Shown here in pieces: positions 10,900 to 22,361 of a stretch of DNA of 64,000 bases. Position 1 is the first letter of the stretch. The number at the start of each line of letters is the position of its first letter. The DNA is from Apiotrichum sp. Y4204 (lineage: Eukaryota > Basidiomycota > Tremellomycetes > Trichosporonales > Trichosporonaceae), in NCBI GenBank assembly GCA_025531455.1, contig JAMYHL010000099.1, positions 51,319 through 115,318 on the forward strand, given 5' to 3'. The position numbers were made by a program, and so were the translations under genes. The notes below the pieces were generated by a model. The model was not told the DNA's origin, searched no databases, and saw only the letters and a list, made by a program, of their open reading frames with translations.

Positions 10900-13800
10900 A
10901 TGTCGCAACAGGCAGGCCCCTCGACCTCCACCGAGGGGGATCTCAACAACAGCAATCAACCACAACAGCTGTACTCACAACCACAGCAACAACAGCAAAC
11001 AAACCCCCAGTTGCCCCAGATAGGCATACCTCAGTTCAACTCGTTTGATCTTCCCACCCAGCAGGCCATCCTTCAACAATTGGCTGCAGCACGCGGTGCC
11101 GGTAACCCTGCCGCAGCTGCCTTCTTCGCCAACCTCAGCCAGTTGAACGCAAGTGGGGCCCGAAAGCCGAGCGGCAGCAGCGCGTCGGGAGCCAATCCTA
11201 CTTCTGCCGTCAACGGAACTGGGGCATCGGTGTCAACGGCACCCAATCCCAACAGGGGTGCTCCATCACCATCAGCCCAGACGCCCGATGTTGCGGCGCT
11301 CCAGGCTCAACTCCAGGCTCGTCTTCTTTACGCGCAGCAACAAGCTACTCAAGCTGCTGCTCTAAGACAGCAGAACGCTTCGGGCAGTCAGCAGACACAA
11401 TCCCAACAACAAACATCTGGTGCTGACGGGGCACCAAAGCAGCCATCTACGCCGTTAACTGGGATCCCCGAATGGGCTGCAGTTGCTGCTGCAAGTGGAA
11501 TGCTGTCAAATCTAGGGACGGATCGTGAGGCAATAATGAAACAGGTGCGTGTGATCCCATTACGGGCATAGATGTCAAGTTGCGTTTCTGACATCGCAGC
11601 TGCAAGCGCTCCATCAATCACAGCAAAACAGAGCGAAACACGCAGCGTCGATGGGTGTCGGCTCACCAGTGAACCCTACAGGTGCATCCCCCGCAGCAAT
11701 GACAGCTCCATCGCCAGCCGCTGCAAGTGTTACTGCACCGTCACCTGCCCCGTCGGCGTCGGCGCCAACCCCGATCTCTACCAGCAATCCTCCTGAGCCC
11801 TCAGCGCCCCCCTCCGTCATGGCAGCTCTTGCAGCAGCAGGTCGCCCCACGAGCAGCACACCCACAGCATCACCATCAGCGATGACGGGGCCCGGTATTC
11901 CTGGAGGCGTTCGGCCGGGCATGGGTGTGCGACCACCGTTTATCCAGAAACAACAACTGTTGAACTCGCTCGTGGCCTTCTACAAGTCGACAGGTCAAGC
12001 GCTCCCTCCTGAGATTTTCAACGGGGAACACGACGGCGCATTCAAGCTGGGCGGTGTGTGGATTGAGCTGTCTGACTTGTTTCTTGCGGTCTTCCGCCTT
12101 GGCGGCTTGATCAAGGTGGGTCGACCGGCGGGAAGGAAAGCTAATCTCCAGTTGATGCAGACGGCCAATCCTCAGAACTCGCAGCCCGCAAACCCCGCAA
12201 ACCATCCTGTGTGGCAAACGATTCTGGTGTCCAAAGGTGCTCCGCTCACACTCCCGACACCAGTTGCTCTGCCGAAACAACCAGGATTGGACCCGAATGC
12301 ACCCCCGCAGATGACAACCGATCCTGTCCAGTATCTGGTGGCAGGGTATCGCGCCTGGATCTTTGGATTTGAGCAGGCAATGGCACGCTCCAAACTTGCT
12401 CAATTCCAAAAACAGCAGGCCGCGGCTGCTTCGCGCGCAGCCGGTACAGCGTCCACACCAGGAGCTACCCCAGTAACACCAACAGCTCCTGGCCCCCCTG
12501 TGGGTCTTCCTGCGGCAAGTCCGGTAAGCGTACCAACGCCGGAGGCGGCGAAATCTGCACCTGTAGTGTCTGCTCCGACACCTGCGGCCCCCTCGCCCAA
12601 GGTGGCGTTACCACCGACTCCGACGGCGGCGGCACCGACACCCCCAATAACGATGCCGACACCTCCTGCGATGACTGCGCCCAGTCCGGTCCCCACGGCT
12701 CCGACTCCTGCCGTTCCCACGCCAGCTCCTCCCACTCCTGTCGACGTTGGATCCTCTGCTCCTTCGCCAGCTGTGCCCACTCCACCAAAAGCGCCAACGG
12801 AGGGGTCACAGCCCCCGACTGCAGGCACACCGGTTTCCACCGCACCCACCCCCGTGGCTGTCAACGGTACCCCTCCTGAAGATGCCCCGAAACAGAAACG
12901 GAAACGTGATGTTCGACCAGAGAAGAGATCAAGCACTCCAGCGCGCGTCTCCACTCCAGCGTCCGCCAAGTCCGAAGGGCCTCCTCATCCGAAGCGCGCC
13001 CGATATCGCGTCGAATACAAACCCCTCCATTTGCCTCAACCAACTATGAACGGATGGGATGAGCGCACTATATCCTCGTCATTCCCGAAGAATCAGTTAG
13101 GGCGTCCTACTCGACCAGCACAGGAGCTACAAGTGGACGTGGAAGCTGTTCTTATGGGGCTCCGCTCGAGAATTCCGCGAGAAATCGGCTATGGCATGAC
13201 TGTCCTGTCGATGCTTTCCATGCCGCTTCATGAGGGCAAGTCGCCGAACTTGCCCATCGAGCCTCTCATTGATGTTTATCTCGAGGTCCTCGACCTCATG
13301 GCAGAGTCTGCCCTTGGAGAGCGTGGCTTGGAAGAGTGGCTTGAAGAGCAGACGACACCGGACGATCCGTCATCACGCTCCTCGGTTTCGAGAGAATCTA
13401 TCGACAGAATGACCTACGCCGAGCTCGAGCAGTTGGGAAGCGACATGGAATACACACTCGAGGATGAGGATGGGCTCCCTTGTCGTGATCAAACTGGTGG
13501 TCCGACTGATCTCATTCTATCGGGGTTGAACATGATCCGCAACTTTTCACTCCTTGCCGATAACCAGGCCCCGATGGCCCGACCCGAGCTGTTCAATCTA
13601 CTTGCAGCTTTGTGTGACCGGTCCTTAATGCGGCTTCCTGGTGAGCAAAACTCGGGACCGTACTCCGTCCTCGAGTACGCGCGCGTGTGCCGAGACGCTG
13701 TGTCGATCATCGCCAACCTGGGCACCGCCTTCGACCTCCGGATAATGCCGAAAGTATCGGTCCTTGCCATTTTCCGGATGCTGTCCAGCTTCCTCGTCTC

Positions 13801-14476
13801 GGCTTGGGAGATTTGCCAGAAGCGTGAGCCAGGTTATGGTCCATCCAGCCGACAGCCGCCTCCTGTTTTGAGCATTGACCGTGCTCTTGAGGCATTTTGT
13901 TGTCTTACTCTGCCAGACCACAACCGCGAGAAGATTGCGGCTGTTATCCCCTCGGACGAACTTGTCGAGCTCTTTGTTGCTCTTGTCAAGCTCTTCCCCC
14001 TTTCTGCACGGGACATTGAGGCTCTCCGCGGATCAGAGGATGCCCTCGCCCGTGTGGAGTTGGTGGCGTTGTCCGTCTACTCCCTCGCGTTCCTGGCCCC
14101 ACAGAATGCGCGCAGCTGCATGCGAAGCACGGCGGGGTCGACGGCAGTAATGACTCGGTTGGTGTATGGCCTTGCGCCGGCTGCCCCCGACCTCAAATCG
14201 TCGCCATTTGGCATAGTCGTGCGGCGTGTCGCTGAGACACTCGGAGTTCTCAATGGCACAGTCAATCCTGGTGGCAACGTCGAGCGCATGTCGTTCAGCG
14301 CTGGAGGCGTCGATGGGAAGGGGTGGCGCTTCGCCTCCGACTCAGTCGAGCCTGGTTGGCTGGCGTACGACACCGACCGCGTTCTCGAGGCCATGGGATG
14401 GGGACAGGGCGACGGCCGTATCTGGCGCATGGATGGTCCCACCTTTGCCGAGCTCGACGGCCTCTGGTCGGCGTGA
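10900..14476 (+). CDS. SWI1: ARID-domain protein, SWI1-like SWI/SNF subunit
   Basis: Likely the ARID-containing subunit of the SWI/SNF remodelling complex, acting in the nucleus. Two exons, 10900-11544 and 11600-14476 (donor GTGCGT, acceptor CGCAG), encode 1173 residues. The N-terminal third is Gln/Asn/Ser/Pro-rich, typical of Swi1. An ARID-like helical block runs from about residue 327 (PPFIQKQQLLNSLVAFYKS, then DLFLAVFRLGGLIKV) to about 480 (YRAWIFGFEQAMARSK). A long Pro/Thr/Ala linker and a basic patch (KQKRKRDVRPEKR) follow. The C-terminal ~500 residues are helical and armadillo-like (LEAFCCLTLPDHNREKIAA, LVALSVYSLAF), as in the Swi1/BAF250 C-terminal region. The linker between ARID helices is longer than in animal ARIDs. 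The family is inferred from architecture; another ARID protein is the alternative. Confidence 0.75.
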
Positions 14477-15363
14477 ACCGCCACTGAGTGCCTCTGTTGT
14501 ATAGTAGATACATACTTTGGGCGACTGTCATGTAGATTGCCAATCAACATACGATGCAGTACTTAAGTCTTGGGTCAGTTTCTATCAACATGAGAGAAGT
14601 TGTCGGCACCAACACTTTCTGCCAACAGACCCTTTGTTGTTTGATAACATTGTGCCCGAGGTCGCGCTTATGACACTTTGGATGTTGTTTTCAATCTCCC
14701 GCTGACTATTCCCCGAATGCAGCAGCGCTGTATCGACGAGGTCCAGAGAGTGGTGGCCCAGTTATTCCTGCCCTCAGTAAGCTACTCCTTACTGGCGACG
14801 ACTGGCGCACGTTCCGCGACGTCGGAATCGCGTTCGGCACTGTTTGTGTCGGGTTTCATGTGACCGAGCGGTGGTATTGAATGTCTGCCTTCATCAGCCC
14901 ATCCAACAATTAGGGCAGTGAAAAGATAAGATCCTCAAGACTGAGGGATCACCACTGTCGGGAATTTGCTGACTCCGACTTTTAGCAATTCAAGCCTGAC
15001 ATGCCGCTTAAATTGCGTCTAACTACCAGCTCTGACACCTAGAGAGAGTCGACGGACAGGGCCATCATCAAGACTATAACACGCTTCTTTGTGGCAACGG
15101 TCTGCTTGTAAATTGATGGTTGACGACGTTCAGAAATCAGCATGATCTCAAAAAGCTTTTCTGGACAACCCAGACATTAGTCGCTGCTCGGTCGCCCGAC
15201 ATACTTCAGTTAATCTCTGATCATGACGAGAGACCTGCGTGTGACGCTCACATCGCTGGCCAGCAAAAATGTCCGTGAAACTCCTTGCACAACAAACGCA
15301 GCGTGTAGTCGTCTATCCAGTGAAAGCCATCCATCACGCTGCACAACAACTACATCAACCCGC
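14477..15363. other. Convergent 3' intergenic region
   Basis: About 0.9 kb between the stop codons of the SWI1-like gene and RPS17. It has ordinary mixed composition and only very short open frames. I see no repeat, RNA gene or terminator-like structure that I can support. Confidence 0.45.
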
Positions 15364-16367
15364 TTAGGCCTTGCGGGCACCGGGGACGTAGCCGGCCTTA
15401 CGCTCGCGGGGCTGGAAGGCGGCGACGTTGACGACCGAGACGGGGAGGGCGTCAAGGCCGAGAGAGCGAAGGAGGTCCTTGGTCTCACCGTCGACCTCGA
15501 GGGGGGACTCGGCCGAGACGGCGAGGGCCGAGACGTCGGGAACGTACTGGTCCTTGCGCTCACGCTCCTCCTCCTGGAGACGGAAGGAGATACCACGGAC
15601 GGGGCCCTTCTGGATGCGCTTCATAAGGTGGGTGGTGACTGGCATTAGATCTGAGCCAGAATCGGCATTTCTGCCTTACTCACAGCCGGCAACCTTGTTG
15701 CGGAGGCGCTTGGAGGGGACCTGGGCGACCTCATCGAGGAGACGCTTGTTGGTGCTGGGCGTTAGTATCGTTTTCTAAAAGTACGCATCGCAACATCGCA
15801 ACGCCTAGATGGACGACGGAGGCCAATTCGACAGCACGGCATGTCTGTAGCGGGGAAGGTGCATCGGCCGACACCAGGTTGGTGCTCGCCGTCGCCCTCC
15901 ACCACAGACCGAGTCCATTTCGCCGTTCTGTGAAGGTCCAGCTCTCTCCGTATCTGCTCTCTTCGTCCCAGACCAAGCACTTCTGTCCGTCTGTCTCACT
16001 GCGCCAGAGCCGACTCACTGGAAGTCGAGGGTGAGGCGGGGGTAGTACTTCTCAATGAGAACGCGAGAAGCGCGCTTCACGGTCTTCGTCCTGACGCGAC
16101 CCTGTTATTTCAACGTCGCAAAGAGAGTAGACGAGGAGCGCGGTAATCGGCGAGGGGGGAGGAGAAGGGGAGTTTGCAATTCGACATCGGGTCCATCGTT
16201 GCAAGAAATCGCGGAATCGCAGTACCAGCGCGGGGAAGACGAGAAAATCGTGTAACAAATCGTATCGCGGTCGACAGTGAGATAAGGCACTATGTCAGCA
16301 TCACGTCCGTCGTCATCATAGTGGTCTTCGTCGCCGTCGCGAGCGCCGAGCGCGTGATCCGTACCAT
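15364..16367 (-). CDS. RPS17: 40S ribosomal protein eS17
   Basis: Component of the small ribosomal subunit. Four exons (16367-16365, 16101-16019, 15754-15684, 15638-15364) give 143 residues, close to the fungal norm of about 136-145. The first coding exon is just the ATG, directly followed by a GTACGG donor, a layout known from fungal ribosomal protein genes. Downstream text matches the family throughout: [41 protein letters not shown], then [20 protein letters not shown] and [17 protein letters not shown]. The intron of 264 nt after exon 2 has a TACTAAC branch point and ends CCCAG. The two first introns (261 and 264 nt) are long for this locus. Intron 1 carries a small symmetrical hairpin, listed separately. 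Confidence 0.96.
16288..16323 (-). other. Box C/D-like hairpin in RPS17 intron 1
   Basis: On the sense (minus) strand a perfect 7-bp inverted repeat, CACTATG and CATAGTG, encloses an ATGATGA (box C-like, overlapping the stem) and a CTGA (box D-like) about 16 nt apart. The spacing is far too short for a standard guide snoRNA. It resembles the kink-turn core of a box C/D motif. It may be chance; function is not shown by sequence. Confidence 0.25.
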
Positions 16368-17124
16368 TTTTGATTGTGCTTGAGGATTAGGAGGAGTGCT
16401 ATGGTTCACACTGCAAAAGTCGTTCGCCTGCACAGCGGCCAGTGCCAGTGGACCGAGTGCAGAGACAGCCAGCCAGCACCAGTCCGCCCCAGCGCCCTGG
16501 CCCCCTGCCTGCCGCCACCACCAAATGCACTCGCTGGGTGGCCATACTCCTGGCTGGTCTATGAGTTCCCCGCCCCCAGCCAATGCACCGTGAACAGACA
16601 GTTTCAAGCCGGGGGGCGGAACCAAACGACCACACCAAATTGAGGACGGAGTTTTGGAGCTCGGCATTATGAATCCTAGGTGCCAATGTGGCATTCATGT
16701 TCGGAGCTACATAATTTCCGGCCATGCGCTTTGATCGTGATGACCGCGTGTTTATCAGGACCTTGTGCCTTGTGATATGGTGACTGGTGATATACATATG
16801 ATATGGTGATATGGTGATACATGATACATACAGTATGGGGAGACGATGATATTCTGATCGACTAGTCTATAGCTGTATAGCTGATACGCGCTGACATTGT
16901 CAATTGCGCTGATCGTTTGATGCTCGCCGATCAGTTGTTGCTAGTTGCTGATTATCCTGTTTCCGCCATCTGTCAGTTAACTTCTGCTTCAGTGCACTCT
17001 ACTGAATCCACATGATCACTGTGCCAGACGTAATCTCAAACGATCAGTCATCCACAGGAACACGGGAAATAATGACATGTTGTACTGTAAATTCATCTCC
17101 GCCTTGGCGTCTGTCTACAAAGTT
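16368..17124. promoter_or_regulatory. RPS17 upstream region and aminopeptidase 3' region
   Basis: About 0.76 kb between the RPS17 start and the stop of the aspartyl aminopeptidase gene, both on the minus strand. It contains a degenerate GATATGGTGATA repeat at about 16790-16830 and otherwise mixed sequence. It should carry the RPS17 promoter. No gene is visible. Confidence 0.45.
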
Positions 17125-18777
17125 CTACTCGTCAACCTTGAGCTCGGCGTCAATCTGCGAGAAGGTTTCGAAGAAGGTCTTGAACAACTGAACGTAGCTC
17201 TTCACGTCGGATGAGCCACAAGTCTCACGAATGGAGTGCATCGAGAGCTGCGCAAGGCCAATGTCGACGGTGCGCACGTGGGTCGAGAGGTGGGGACCAA
17301 CAGTGGATCCGCAAGACTAATGATGTCAATTTGAGAGGTACCATCAAAACTTACAGAATCGTTGCGAATCTCAAACTCCTGGACAGGGACGCCGGCACGA
17401 TGCGCAATGCGGCGGAGGAGGAAGGTGGTCTGAGCGTTGGACGTGTAGCGCTGGTTGGCGTTGGTCTTAATGACAATGCCCTGGTTGATGCGCGGAGCGT
17501 TGTTGGTCTCGTAGCGGCTGTCGTAGTTGGGGTGCACGGCATGGCCCATGTCGGCAGAGATGAGATACGAGTTGGCGAGGATCTGGTAGTAGCCGCGCGA
17601 TGAGAGGCCCGAGACCATCTCCACGAAAGACGGAAGGAGATTGGACTCGGCACCATGGTTCGACACGGAGCCGACCTGGGGTGAGACTGGTGAACAGACT
17701 CATTATGCTTACCTCTTCATTGTCAAAGAGAATCACGCAACGGATGTTCTCCTCGGTACTGGGCTTTCCGCTGACCGTCTCGGCCTCAACCGCGTCGCAG
17801 AGTCCTTCAACCGACGAGTACCTGCTGTTAGATTGGATAGCGATATAAATTCTAGCTCACGAGGTCATGAGGTTGTCAAGGCGTGGCGAGAAGATGAACT
17901 CGTTGTTAAGACCACCGACAGCGGAGGGCTGGGTGTCGAACAAGCAACTTGATCGTTAGCTGCGTGGCAATAATTTCAGGCTCACAGCTCAAAGTCGTGA
18001 ATGTCGTCCACGTTGCAGCCAAGCTCATCAGCAAGGACGGCGAGCAGAAGCGGGTGGTGCTTCTCTTCAATCTTCTGCGCACCAGCGCGGTTTACATCCT
18101 CGGAGGCGGGAGACGGGGTACCGCGCCCGGAGGGCGCGGGGGTGCCTAAACGGCTGCCGTTGAGAGTGTCCGCCACGAGGCCCAGAACCGGGAGGAACTC
18201 AGTCTCCTTGTTGAACTTGAACTGATCGTTGGCGGTGCGGTCGAGATGAATGGCCAATGTGGGGATACGAAGAATGGGACGGTCAATCTTGACGAGCTTG
18301 GAAGTGAAGCCACGGTTCGCGCCGGGGGTCGAGACGATGACGCGCCCAGCGAGCGAAAGGTCACGGTCAAACCATGTGTGCCATAGGCCGCCACCGTACA
18401 GCTCGCAGCCAACCTGGAGGTAGCCGACCTTTTGGCGCTTAGAGATCGGCCGCACCTTGAGGCATGGCGAGTCTACGTGTCCGACAGCAAAGCTCACAGA
18501 GCCGGCGGCCGATACGTCCTTGGGCGGCAGGGTGAAGGCAACGAGTGAGGATTGGTTGCGGGTGTAGTAGTACTTGCCACCAGGAGCAAACGTTGATGGT
18601 GGCTCGCGTTCATTAACGCGCTCGAAACCAGCCTTGGCCAGGCGCTTGCAGAGATTGGCCACGGCGTGAAACGGCGTTGGGGAGGCTGTCGCAAACTCGC
18701 AGAACCTATTGTCAGCAACAAACGAATTGATCCACTCACTTGACTGCGTCAACCGGGGGAGGAATGGGGAGCTTCAT
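17125..18777 (-). CDS. APE4: Aspartyl aminopeptidase (M18 metallopeptidase)
   Basis: Removes N-terminal acidic residues from peptides; a zinc enzyme of family M18, cytosolic or vacuole-delivered in yeast. Six exons (18777-18740, 18705-17986, 17947-17861, 17821-17713, 17675-17355, 17316-17125) give 488 residues, the family size. Family landmarks are in order: [15 protein letters not shown] near the N-terminus, [10 protein letters not shown] (zinc-ligand His), [25 protein letters not shown] (Asp ligand), LFDNEEVGS (paired catalytic and ligand Glu), [12 protein letters not shown] (Asp ligand) and QLSMHSIRE (His ligand). No metal ligand is missing. A reading that starts further upstream at 18752 simply runs through intron 1. 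There is no signal peptide. Residues ~235-255 form a Ser/Gly/Pro-rich insertion. Confidence 0.95.
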
Positions 18778-19421
18778 TGTGATTGTGTGGTGAGGGAAAG
18801 GGATATGTGAGAGAGGCAACCTTCGACAGCTTATTGTGAGATTATAAGTGTCAACCTGGAACTCTAAGCTTGCTACTTGCAACTTGCCAGCTTTGGTGTC
18901 CTTCCAGAGTGGCCAGCATGGCTTGCATCGCATTGATGTCACAGACCACAGTTACAGATACCTCATGCCTCACATGGAGCATGCTCTGGCACGTGACTTT
19001 GTCGGATTGGACCGATCAGACCAGCGTTGGCCAGGTCAATACTTTGGCTGGAGCCACTCATGACCAGTGTGGCTCATGCTATTAATAAGAACCGACTGGA
19101 TGCAGACCCTTGTAGCTTGGATCTGTGCATACGCACAGGCCTGCGGTATCTGTCAAGATCCGAACTGCTAGAGCCGGCTGTTGTATGCGAGTAAAACAGA
19201 ACTGAAAGGTCTTTGAGATGAATAGCATTGTAACGCCCAGCTTGACTCCTGCTTCTCAGAAGCGTCTTGCGCAGCTCCCCACAGCCAGTCGATGCGTGCA
19301 TCAAATCGCGATGCGCCATGAATTACAAGTACAAAAGTCCCTTACGGGACAGCCTCTACAGGATTGAACAGACCGCATTGGAACGGCTCTGCTTACCCTC
19401 ACCACGCTCCCCCTTGACCGA
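18778..19421. other. Intergenic region, aminopeptidase promoter and CBF5 3' end
   Basis: Gap of 0.64 kb between two minus-strand genes. It should hold the aspartyl aminopeptidase promoter and the CBF5 3' untranslated region. No coding or repeat structure is evident. Confidence 0.45.
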
Positions 19422-21106
19422 TTAGGCCTTCTTGGAGGACTTGCGGGCCTTGCGGGCGGCACGCTCCTCCTCCGTCTCCTCTCGCTCGACACCATCCGCG
19501 CCAACGACCGTCTTCTTCTTCTTCTTCTTGCTCTTCTCGCCGGCGGGTGTCTCGGGCTCCTCAGTGGCCTCCTGGCGCTTGCGCTTCTTCTCCTCCGCTG
19601 CCGGAGTAGCAGGCTCCACGGTGGTGGCAACAGGGGCGCTCTCCGGCTGGGTCGGAATGGTGGTGGCAATCTCGATCTCGGCGTCCTTGAAGTCGACGTA
19701 GGTCTTGGACCAAGCCTCAGGAGTAACACCCTCGATCTTCTTGCCGTACTTGTCAAGAGCGCCGGACTTGATGAGCTTTTTCTTCTCCTGAGCCTTGGGA
19801 CCCAATCCCCAACGACGGGGGTAGAGGTCGCGGTTCATGATGCAGCGCTTGACCTTGGCAACGACCCCATGGTCGCATGATGCGAGGTCAGCCGTTGACA
19901 TCATGGCAATGCCGACAGCAATGGCCTCGCCCTTGGTGGTCATGAGGACGACCTCCTCGTTGATCTCGATGCCGGCCTCGTAACGAAGCAGACCAGGGAT
20001 CATGAGCTTGGCACCGTAGCACACCGCGTTGACAGCCGAATCCTTGACAACGATACGCTTGTAGTTGGTGAGGAGGCACTCGAGCGGACGCACGACGCGG
20101 CGGAGGTACGACTCTAATTTGTCAGCAAGGGAAGTTGCACGAAGTGACTAACCGTCACGGGTGTTGTCGTAGAGCCACTGGGCATCAAGGACATCGTGCA
20201 TTGTGACAATGTCGTCGTCCTCGCTCATGATACCGGAGCGCACACGACGAAGCTCCTGCATGTGGGCACCAACGCCGAGAAGCATACCGAGGTGGATACA
20301 GAAAGTACTGCCGGTCAGCATGGGCTTCAGATTGAGCTCATCGTCACACTCACCGAACGTAGGTTCCGGCCTCGCAGTTGAGGCTGAAGACGGCAAGGCC
20401 GCGCTTGGCGTCGAACTCGATGAACTGGTTGGCGTAGATAGTACGGACACGGAGCTGGCGCTTGACGGCGGAGATGAGCGGCGGACGCTGGAAAAGAGCA
20501 CCAGTGAGGGTCTCAAGGCCGCGGATGACAGCTGCCTCCTCGACGGGGCCGTGGAAGCGGGCGACAGCCACATAAGTCTTACCAGCACCCTGCTGGGCCT
20601 TGACAAGACGAGTGGCACGGTCAAGACAGACGATAAGACAGCCGGTGACCTTGGGGTCAAGAGTACCCGATCCACCAGTCTTCTGGACCTTGAGGATACG
20701 CTTGATCCACGAAACGACTTCGTGCGACGAGGGGTTCGAGGGCTTGTCAAGGTTCTGGGTGTGAGCGGGCAGTGTTCAGAGACCGCTTCGTCAGGCGGCG
20801 CGCGCAGTCACGGACATGCCGGCTACGCCTGATAATACTCACGATGCATCCAGACTCAATGTACGTGCGGAGATCACGCTTGAGAGGCGAGACACCCTTG
20901 TAATGTTAGAGAGACTTCAGCCACTCGTTTGTGGCTTGACACATATGTCAATGGCCTGTTAAACTCACCGACGGGATGGGAGTGTAGTGCGAGCTGCGAA
21001 CAAGAAGGTCCGAGTAGTTGCGGAGAAGGAGCGGCCAGGTGCTGGTGTCCAGCTTCGGGGTCACCGTCTCACTCTTGATGGAAAACTCCACCTCAGTCGT
21101 CGCCAT
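19422..21106 (-). CDS. CBF5: H/ACA snoRNP pseudouridine synthase Cbf5/dyskerin
   Basis: Catalytic subunit of H/ACA snoRNPs, which pseudouridylate rRNA in the nucleolus. Five exons (21106-20969, 20896-20843, 20754-20354, 20307-20153, 20113-19422) join to 479 residues. The TruB catalytic motif [11 protein letters not shown] places the catalytic aspartate at residue 97, almost exactly the position known in yeast Cbf5. Other landmarks are [53 protein letters not shown] and [17 protein letters not shown] domain follows ([35 protein letters not shown]). The tail is lysine-rich with KKK and EE blocks, as in fungal Cbf5. The gene keeps all core parts, and its codon bias is high. Confidence 0.97.
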
Positions 21107-21970
21107 TTTGCTTGATATATGTCTTTTTCGGTTCGGGGGGCTCTTAGCTCTTCAAGATTAGGAGATCAAGAAATTCGACTCTCGAGAGTTTTTGGTTGCG
21201 GTTTGTCGGACGCTCAGAGGTGTGTCGGGGTCGACAACGCCGATGTGGAAGGCCGAAGAAGTCGATGTCGTGTGGTCAACGGTGAACCTGTTGAAGAACA
21301 AGAACTATTGCTGTCTCTACGATCTTTCTCGTCAGTTTCTTGACGAGCGACCTAGGTTTTTTCTCCAGCGACAAAAGATTTTGTTCAACAGGTCCAAAGA
21401 GAATTCAGGAGGCAAGGTCAGAGGCGGAAGCAATTCACAAAGTTATGGTCACGCGGTCACGTGACTTGAACAATTGTGGCATCTAGCACTCTGGCTTGGC
21501 TCTGTTAACTGAGCCAGGACTCCAGTCAGCCACAGCTTTGCACCACAGAGCACTATCGTACCATTGTGCACCACAGCGTCACAGGGCTGTATTCGCCGGG
21601 AAGACCTGCAGCATGGCGCAGCATTCAGCTGACGTTCAATGTCTTGAGAGAATGCCTTGATCGCGCGGAGTTTCGTCGTTACCGTCCATTGATGACCGTA
21701 CTTGGATAACACGTACGAAGGAAGAAGTAGCCCCAATGAATGGCACAATAAGGACATGTCCTTGCCACGAGCTGGAGCTGATTGACCACCCTTCTTGCAG
21801 CTAAGCACAGCTGAATGTTGAGGTACAACATACTGGAGGAACGAGATACCAGGGGAGCGCACGTCGCAAGATAAAAGTGGCAATGCCACGAATTGTGTCT
21901 CAACCATTCAGTGATGATGAGTCTGCTGCATCTGCGATTGCTACATGTTTTACGACCATTACAACATCCC
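21107..21970. other. Intergenic region, CBF5 promoter and aconitase 3' end
   Basis: About 0.86 kb between two minus-strand genes. I see no supported gene or structured repeat. It should contain the CBF5 promoter and the aconitase 3' untranslated region. Confidence 0.45.
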
Positions 21971-22324
21971 TTAGGCCGCGTTCTTCTTCATGAAGTTGAG
22001 GGCAGATCCGGCCTTGAACCACTCCCACTGGCCCTCGTTGAAGGTGTTGGTGGTCTGGAACGAGTACTCCGAACCGTCGGCGCGCTTGCCCTTAACGGTG
22101 ATCTCCTGTCCGGGCTTGAAGTCGTTAAGACCAACAATGGAGAGCTTGTCGGTACCCTTGATGAGGTCGTAGTCGGCCTCGTTCTTGAACCAGAGGGGGA
22201 GGAGACCCTGCTTCTTCAGGTTCTAAAGGGTCAGCCTTCGTCCTTGGAAAGGAAGGAAAAAAAGTAGGGAGATTAAGATGAAAAATAGTGGTGTTTTTTG
22301 TTTTTGTTTTTGGTTTTGTGTTTT

Positions 22325-22361
<37 letters not shown>

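Noticed and set aside
12400..12969. 189-codon minus-strand frame rich in Gly/Val/Ala
   Set aside because: Antisense to the Pro/Thr/Ala linker of the SWI1-like gene.
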